In this document: in pieces, positions 56,700 through 64,000 of the stretch
How positions within the stretch are numbered: the first letter of the stretch is position 1
Layout of the letters: every line of letters begins with the position of its first letter
Assembly (NCBI GenBank): GCA_024449915.1
Contig: JAMZAV010003191.1
Coordinates: 24,425 to 88,424, forward strand
Length of the DNA: 64,000 bases
Direction: 5' to 3'
Source: Sweltsa coloradensis
Taxonomy: Eukaryota > Arthropoda > Insecta > Plecoptera > Chloroperlidae
The notes under the pieces: generated by a model
Database searches by the model: none
What the model saw: the letters and a program-made list of their open reading frames with translations, nothing else
Told to the model about the DNA's origin: nothing
Position numbers and translations under genes: made by a program

Positions 56700-57950
56700 C
56701 CCCGCGCTTGTATCATGCTAACGACACTGGCACACGTGGTGTGGGGTCAAATAACAAAGGTGATATTAACCCGTCATATATTGTATGGATTAAATTAATG
56801 ACACATTTAGTGAAGTATAGAAGAAGGGTTTAACGATTACTTCTATTTTAAACGTTATCTCACGGTAAATTATACACCCATACCAAATGGCAAACTTATA
56901 TTTGTCATCAGGCTTATAGCTACCGTCCGCTACACATCGTTGCAAGATGTGCTCCATAACATAACAATACGTCAGTTCGCTATACCCCAGAGGCCAAGAT
57001 TATACGTGTTTCAACAGATTGATACACATAGCGATGCAATTTCAATTTCCAATATGATTATACATTCGACATAACTACAGGTATCACACAATACATTCGA
57101 CATAACTACAGGTATATGTTACTCTAGTTCTATATCAATGTTGTCAATCTATTCTTAACAAATCAATCATCTTGTTGAAACTTGGTTTGTAGCAGACATC
57201 GAGGAAGGTTTTTTCAAACTCGGTAAAGTATCTGCTTCCCTGACATATCTTCAATCAGTGCCAGCTGTTTATATGTGCTACCGTCGTCGTCGTCTCCCCC
57301 CCCCCCCCTCCCAAACCCCCCAACCCAGCTATTTTTTTCTCCTTCATAAATGTAATATGAATATTGAAAATAAAACATTGTTTTCACGGCTGTATACCTT
57401 TTACACTTTTACAACAAGAACTGTGGTCGTTCCTTGGAAGAGAATTTCTCACGGAAAGACGACAACAAATATTATTTAAAGGTATGAGAAATACCAACTA
57501 GCACAATCAGCTTCCTTGTGTCTGAAATTCACCATTGAGATGGCAGTAAAATTAAACACTAGTTTTGAGGTATGACTTATAAAACTTTTCAAATTCTTCA
57601 GCAAGACAATATGACGACACGTCCCATGTTCATACCAATCTCTACTCTGCTCTTTCCACAAATCTTGTTGTACGAGCCATGCCTTAGGGGAAACAGCTAG
57701 AATGCTACTAGATGTTTTCTTATTTTCATGAAACAACTGCAATCGATGAACACATATGTGCCTCGCTTTAGTGTATTCAAACAAGTATTTCTCATGAATA
57801 TCACACTTTAGTTATGATTATTCCACTCTTGTACAGCTTTTGTTATCACTCTATACTCATCAATATGACATTCATGATTGTTAGTACATTTTGTAAATTT
57901 GTACATGAAATATTTTGTAAATTTGTATTTTTGGTAGGCCTGTTTTATGA
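56700..57950. other. No gene seen
   Basis: AT-rich; C-runs at 57297-57308 and a few proline-rich short frames produced by them. A minus frame at 57476-57784 (~100 codons) has no recognised motif. Confidence 0.35.
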
Positions 57951-57952
57951 TG

Positions 57953-58608
57953 TATTCAATTTCACTGACCCCCCCCCCCCCACAAAAAAAAAAAATGTAG
58001 CTCGGGTGTTTTTTTTGTTTTGTCTGTTTTCGCTCTACCGGGAAAACGGTATATGCGATCTTGATGAAAATAGGAGGGGTCCTTTGAAATCTCTGACCTT
58101 AGACCTTCCACGTTTTTGAGTACAATCGAAGAAAAAAAATGAATATCGTACTTTTACAAAAAAAAATATTTTCAATGCAATATTTTCGTGATATTTGGGA
58201 CGATTCTGACCAAACGGGTGGGGCTACAACGTTCATATTTTACATGGACATTAAGGTAATGAAGATGTAGTACATTTTGAAAGAAAAAAAATGAAAAAGA
58301 TAGCCATAATCATAGAAATAAAGGTTTTAATATAAGTTTTTTGAGGTGTATAATAATTAACAAGCAATAGAAACTTGACAACAATCACCTACAATGCGTA
58401 CAAAAAGCAAGTCTAAGGGCCTCCAGATATTTTACATTCTATTAATTGGTATTACCATAGCAATTAATTCTACTTTACAAAAATTACACTAATTTAACAA
58501 AAATGATTTTGCAATGCGACTTGAAAAAGTAAAGAGATCCCAACTAAAAACTTACAAAAAAGATCATCTATCAACGCGACTAAAAAAAGCGTTCGCGAAG
58601 CGGCCTAG
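57953..58608 (+). mobile_element. HINE-like element, family B, 5' end truncated
   Basis: Starts inside TTCAATTTCACTGACC, C- and A-runs, AGCTCGGGTG, core with GGTGGGGCTACAACGTTC, ends GATCATCTATCAACGCGACT then AAAGCGTTCGCGAAGCGGCCTAG before T. The tail holds the 8-bp palindrome TTCGCGAA. Confidence 0.75.
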
Positions 58609-58609
58609 T

Positions 58610-61600
58610 ATTTTGAAATAGCTGTATTTGCTAAATAAAAGAATAATAATAACTTGCAATATAGAAGAGCTCAGAGGACAATACCTGAACGAAATGCACA
58701 TGGGGATCGTCACCGACGCGGCTTAGACCCTGAGAACCTGTGAACATATAAAGCTCGCTCGCAATTAAACGTCACATCGTTAAATTAACAGTGATGAGAT
58801 ATTCGCTTTAAAGTTTTAATTTCATGCGGTTGTCAGTGTTGAGTGTTGATTGAAGAGCGTAAAGAGACGAGGTGTGCTGGCTCAACCACCACAGAAACCG
58901 CGACCACGTGGTTCAATCGCACAGTATTTAATTATCATAGGACTATAACACACTGGAAGAAAGGTTTACCTCAAACCACAGACTATAACAACCGTTTAAT
59001 GCTGTTTTTAAATCGGCCCATTATCTACGTGTCATATGTGATGACAGTGAGGGCGGCACTGCACGTAGTAATAACATCCTTACTGTTCTTTAGTTCATAC
59101 TAAAAATACAATTGTTGCAGTTGTTAAAGTTTACAATCGTTCCAATACTCCCAAATTGACTATTTGTATTTAACCTTTGCAGTCAACCCATAAGCTGCAT
59201 TAAAAAGTGAACGAGCTTCATTATTATCATGTTTTCAATCATTATCACTGTAGAGACAGTATAACTTTCTCGAATAGACGCTAACGGTACACTCAAACTG
59301 TTTGAGTTACCTTCTGCTTGTATTTGTCCCAAAACAATTTGTTAATATTACAATGATTTCGTAGGTAGCTAAGCCATACTATTAAAACTTTATGATTAAG
59401 CCATGTCATTCATACACTCACCCATAAGCATATACTCTGGCTGGCTCTGCCTACATGGGTCTTCATACAGCTTGTGGAGATAAACTATAACAAAACACAA
59501 CGATGTAAAGAGTTTTGAAATATTGTGGTAAATACGTGGGAACGTCTCATAGTTTTATATAGGTCTACCTCAGATTTGGCATGGTTTAAGACATTGCTGG
59601 GCAAATAATAGATATTTTGATGCAATATCGATACCCCATATCCACTATCGAAATATGGAAATTTACAAAAAGAATTAAATACCTAAACGAGGATATGAAT
59701 TCCGGTAAATGTAAATGTTTATGGGCTTCTTTAAAATGTAAATAACTAGGAAAACCTAGGTTTCTATCTTCAAACTATGGTTCTAGTTCGACCACTAGCC
59801 ATAGTCACTTTCCCAACTCTTCAAGGGCCGAGTGCCGGGTAGATCATAGTAAGGTCGCCTAACTAATACATATGGTGGAGGTGCCGGGCCATTAAACGCA
59901 AGTTTTTGAAAATGTAAAAATTGTTTTGAAATTTAGGTGACACACCTTATCAATCCTTTTTAGCCACACAAGTAAAAAAAGCTCATCCACCAACGTGACT
60001 GGAAAAAGCGTTCGCGAAGTGGCCTTGTACTAAATATTAACAATGCCACCTATGGAGTGTTTCCATATCGATATCGAAATTTTCGCGTGTAAAGTGAATG
60101 AAGTCGTAGCCCAGCCCTACTTTAAAATTCGAACAACTACAATATACAAATACTAAATACACACTTTACAATATATGTGTCCACTTCCTTTACACACCTC
60201 ACACTCACACAGTCCAGTGCAAAGATAATCTTGATATGCTACCAGTCCCATGTAACGTTGTCACCACGAGTCTTCTTCACCTCACTCCACGTACATTCTC
60301 AGACCGTTGATACATTCATTAGGATCTATACATTGTCACAGCACAGCCCAAGAAATTATAAATCAAATCACAAATTAATAAAACAAATTAAAATTATACA
60401 TTTTTGGTCGGTATGTTTATTAGCTTTCTGTAACCGAGATTTCCATGGTGCTCATTTCTACGAAAAGTTCGTTTTTGATATTATTTAGAAGTAAATTATT
60501 TTATTTTTCAATAAAGTATAACCAAAAGATGTATTTTTTATCGTCATTGCATCCATGTAAAATATTTCGAAATGTCTTATTTTATATTTTTTTATGTATT
60601 GTTGTATCGCCCTCGCCCTTATTATAAATCATCAAAATACAATCATTTACATCAAGGATATTATAACCTAGGGTTCTCGTTCTAACGCATAGAAACACCG
60701 GAGTTCGATTTATATTTCAGGCTCTCATTTCAACGTCTCTTATTGATTGAGTGCAAAATGTAAATATAGCGCACCGAATAGTTAAATATTATACACAAAA
60801 CATTTTATTAACAGTAAATTAACTTTTTCACATTTCTAAAATAATTTGAAATTCATGAGGCAAATGTGTATAATATGTGTATACACATTTTGTCTACAGA
60901 CAGAACTCAGATATAGTTATTTCTCGTTATGTGGGTATAATCAATGCATGGGGGTTTTCATTTACCGTCATTATTCTGAGTAATCTAAAATCAAATCCGT
61001 GTGTTGTTCATTGAAAACTGAGTACCAAATAAACCAAGTAAAGGCGGGAAAACTGGGAATTACGACTAATGTTGTTGACGTCACTGATAATGTGATAACG
61101 CTATAGAACTAATTAGACTAGGTTACGTTGTTATGATAAAACCGAAACACTGACTCAAACCTATGACGTCGTTAATGACGTGGAATTAATGACGTGGAAT
61201 CAATAAACTAGCACATGAAGCCAATAACGTGTATGACCTTGAAACGCACTAATATGACGAGGGACTTCCAATGACTAATTACCATCTTGCTATTTGAGTC
61301 GATAAAATGTTATTCTAATGTGTGACGTTTACAAATCTCCCTCGTTGGCACATCTCGTTTTTGAGCAAAGTCCCCATTGCGAATGACTTTCAAGTTTTAC
61401 TCGATGTCAAGATGCCAGAGACTATAAAAATCTCTGAGGGATATACAAAGAAATAATCATTTCGCATGATCGACGTTCCGACCTGGTTCAACAGTCATGG
61501 AAATTCATACGTTGAGTTAACATAATTATGTATGTCAAATTCTGGGTACAATTTCTAATAATAAACCAATTTTGATATTTTGAATTTATATAATTTGATT

Positions 61601-61730
61601 TTATGTTTTTATGTTTTTAAATTTTTTTTTAGCCTAGTACTTCAATGTAAATTGGCAGCAATGCTGTATTTGAGTTAATTAATACATGAATAAATAGTTA
61701 CACATTAATTTATTGTTTAATCGGTATAGG
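58610..61730. other. No gene seen; short repeat pieces
   Basis: A lone HINE 3' end (GCTCATCCACCAACGTGACT then GCGTTCGCGAAGTGGCCTTG) is at 59981-60026, and a GGTGCCGGG motif (ATGGTGGAGGTGCCGGGCC) at 59873-59891. 61080-61220 has several ATGACGT-type motifs in a row (TTGACGTCACTGAT, ATGACGTCGTTAATGACGTG, AATGACGTGG). Frames are short. Confidence 0.45.
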
Positions 61731-61799
61731 TTCGACCTGCGACAGAGCTGTAAGACACATCGATCGATGTCCCAACGTCACAAATGTCCCGCTTGAATG

Positions 61800-62045
61800 A
61801 AACAATTTTAGGATTGCATATACAGCTAAACTCATATCACACAAAACTTGGCCAAGTAAATTCAGACTACTTACATAAATCTCTTTTTAACCATCTTCCA
61901 GACTCCATTAAAAACATTTCAAGCTATGACCGTTTCAAACATTAATTAAAACAAACTTTAATTCTAAAAGCCTACTTTTGTCTTATTGATTACTTTAATG
62001 ATACACTCACAGAAATTCCTGTTATTACTTGATTGACTGTATAAT
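61800..62045 (+). pseudogene. 3' end of a LINE reverse-transcriptase ORF, decayed
   Basis: One plus frame reads SYHTKLGQVNSDYLHKSLFN then HLPDSIKNISSYDRFKH, a stop, and LKQTLILKAYF. This pattern (a WNSLP-like motif, then SxxxFKxxLKxxL) is typical of the C-terminus of many LINE and related RT ORFs. A (TTGAAA)-type tract at 62206-62240 follows and could be the element's 3' repeat tail. Inactive. Confidence 0.6.
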
Positions 62046-62481
62046 GTAATTAACCTTATTTTATTGATTTTAAAAAATTGTTATTCACAATATATTATAA
62101 CAATTTCTCATTATCTTAGTATTAGTAACCTTGTTTTGATTTAATTCAAGGACACATCTTCTAAAAATTGTGTTGTTATATAATATGTACAATATTATGT
62201 CATAATAAAATTGAAAAATTGAAATTGAATTGAAAATTGAAATAACTAATTTTGTTGATTGATAATCGCAATAAAAAAAACGAAAAAAACATTTATCACG
62301 TATGTAACTTTTTCAGTAAGAAAGTCACTTCCACAAAAATATGATTGTTTATTAATTATATTCATGTTTTTAGATATTTTGAAAGGGAGAAAAATAAAAA
62401 TTCGATTTCTTGTCGATTAATCGATTATAACAATATAATATTGATGATCGACAGACACCCTAGCAACTCAGCTCAAATTAC

Positions 62482-62712
62482 ATCAGAAGGAGCGAAACTC
62501 CCGTACATGCATCACTTTTCTGTCCGTCCGTTCGTCTGTGCATAAACCAATTCTTACAATAAAAACAGAACATCATCTCTGAATGTTTTGTTGATGACGT
62601 TGCATTGTTTCAACGTTGATGGAAAGTGTTTTTGATGACAGTGTGGGTCAGGGGTTTCGCCACGCAAACGTTGGGGATTTTTTTAACTTGGCACCTTCAC
62701 CAAAGCAGACGA
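62482..62712 (-). mobile_element. GGTGCCGGG-family MITE, diverged copy
   Basis: Left AGGAGCGAAACTCCCG, then CATCACTTTTCTGTCCGTCC, GTCTGTGC, AACAGAACATCATC and right TTGGCACCTTCACCAAAGC, the reverse order of the plus-strand family members. Confidence 0.55.
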
Positions 62713-62714
62713 AA

Positions 62715-64000
62715 TATTTGTGTATCCTTCTCCGCTCCCTGTTGAAGATATTTCCTTTCCTTACCCGTTCTTGTTTGATAACGGTGATGTATACTTTCGG
62801 TACTGTAGTCTTTGAACACGTGTTAAATTATGCATTAAAATAATAAATAATAGTATAGTCCTACACTTTCTTGCGAAACTGTTTTTCAAAATTTTGTGTC
62901 GTTTAGATCCCTCGAAATAAATATTGTTATTTTGGCAAGACTTTAATGGCTGGGCCGCCAAGTATGATGCCGTGGTAAAGATTGTTCGAAGTATTGAGCG
63001 ATAGGGTGTAGCCCTCGTCCCTAGCTCCCTCTGTGCATGCACCGGTCACCACACGAGAGACCCTCCACGAAGACAATGACAAACGGGCTCATAATATTTA
63101 CCAATTAAAATACAACAACATATCGTATTGTTTGATTCTGTCAGCAAACGTTCGTGACTGCGGTATGAAATAGAGACAATAAATCATAAAGAAGTCTGCG
63201 GCGACATCAAATGAGTGTCAAAAACTCCCGTGTCTTATGGTTTTGTCACGTTCAGCCTAATAAAGTTTCCAGACCTGCGGTGGATCCCTGGTTGAGTGTG
63301 GTGTGGTCTGTGGTTCGGATCTCCGCCGTCTTGAGAACACGACCACAAGGCATCGACCCCAAACAATCTGAGGTTCACCTCACCCACCACCCCAGTAGTA
63401 CCTACCTGACCTACCCTGCATCGTCTGCACGCAAGACGTAACCTCAAGGACTACTTTACACAGCAAACAAGACGATTGACTAACTTGCGGAAACTATACT
63501 TATATAAACTTATACTTTGAGCAAAGTATTACAATTAATAAACACAGTTCAACAAAAACTTGGGTTAGAGTAGTTTTTAGTTTCGAAGAAGAATGTAGAG
63601 GGGGGGGGGGGTTAACTGTAACTTATGCCCCCTCCCCCAAATATTTTCGGTTTCAACACGAAATGGTAAGGGGTGCAAAAATGAAAAATAGGGGTGCAAA
63701 ATGGTGCATTATGGTTGCAATAAGAACACGTATGTTTTGTATTGATTTTCAGTCCGGGGGGGGGGGGGGGGGGGTAACTTAATTCACCCTGAGATGGACG
63801 AAATAATATGACGTAACGACTGTAATAATTAGTTTTCGTATTAGTTTTATACCTAGAACATATCCCTTGGCCGAAGACTAAATAATGTAGAAATGTAGAT
63901 GGAACTGATTTCAACAATTTTGTAGAACAATGTTTCTTGAATACACCCAGAATGCATCATATGGATTTTGCATATGATTTTTTCTATGTATGAAGTTTAT
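62715..64000. other. No gene seen; G-runs
   Basis: Pure G tracts at 63600-63611 and 63754-63773 (18-20 bases). 63270-63440 is relatively GC-rich with open frames on both strands (~70 codons) but no recognised domain or clear splice sites. Confidence 0.4.

Overview
The window is animal nuclear DNA, AT-rich, intron-containing and crowded with repeats. Almost no long ORFs exist; the reading frames present are mostly chance frames inside repeats. The one gene I can reconstruct is a TGF-beta superfamily ligand whose cystine-knot domain looks most like the invertebrate Maverick group. Together with many Helitron-like/HINE-type and foldback elements, this points to an invertebrate, probably marine. 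I cannot name the phylum.

Layout. 0-10 kb: a foldback element, a ~145-bp tandem repeat split by a HINE-like insertion, GACA and AAT microsatellites, two copies of a short GGTGCCGGG-type MITE, a dead LINE reverse transcriptase fragment, and several HINE-like copies. 12.2-22.2 kb: the Maverick-like gene on the minus strand, with a TATA/CCAAT promoter at 22.12-22.18 kb, exon 1 (signal peptide), a 7.7-kb repeat-filled intron, exon 2, a 347-bp intron and exon 3 (prodomain and knot). 22.2-31 kb: more HINE-like copies, a 3.3-kb giant inverted repeat, a hAT MITE with an 8-bp target duplication and a tRNA-derived SINE. 31-44 kb: mostly unique AT-rich DNA with a CG-rich minisatellite and a TA-flanked palindrome. 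44.7-51.1 kb: a ~3-kb tandem segmental duplication whose copies differ by reciprocal insertions. 51-64 kb: mostly unannotatable, with MITE, HINE and LINE remnants.

The most unusual region is the ligand gene. Two of its coding pieces have become tandem arrays. The first ~44 nt of exon 2 plus its splice acceptor are repeated in a 59-bp array. The 3' half of the knot-encoding exon is repeated in a ~217-bp array of four units. A one-base deletion removes the expected stop codon of the first knot unit, so the frame runs into the second unit and would give a ligand with a duplicated second half of its knot. Just upstream, a 5-bp tandem duplication breaks the frame between prodomain and knot. A 3.4-kb element with ~110-bp terminal inverted repeats and a 7-bp target duplication has inserted inside the exon-2 array and itself holds nested elements. 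Whether the locus is a decaying gene, a variable allele or partly an assembly error cannot be told from this sequence alone.

A second theme is one recurrent 3' tail (inverted copy of the 5' end, then an ACGCG block, then ...GCGTTT...CCTAG before a T) carried by three otherwise different element bodies, suggesting one Helitron-like machinery mobilising several non-autonomous families. Paired empty and filled sites in this window give the insertion boundaries directly.
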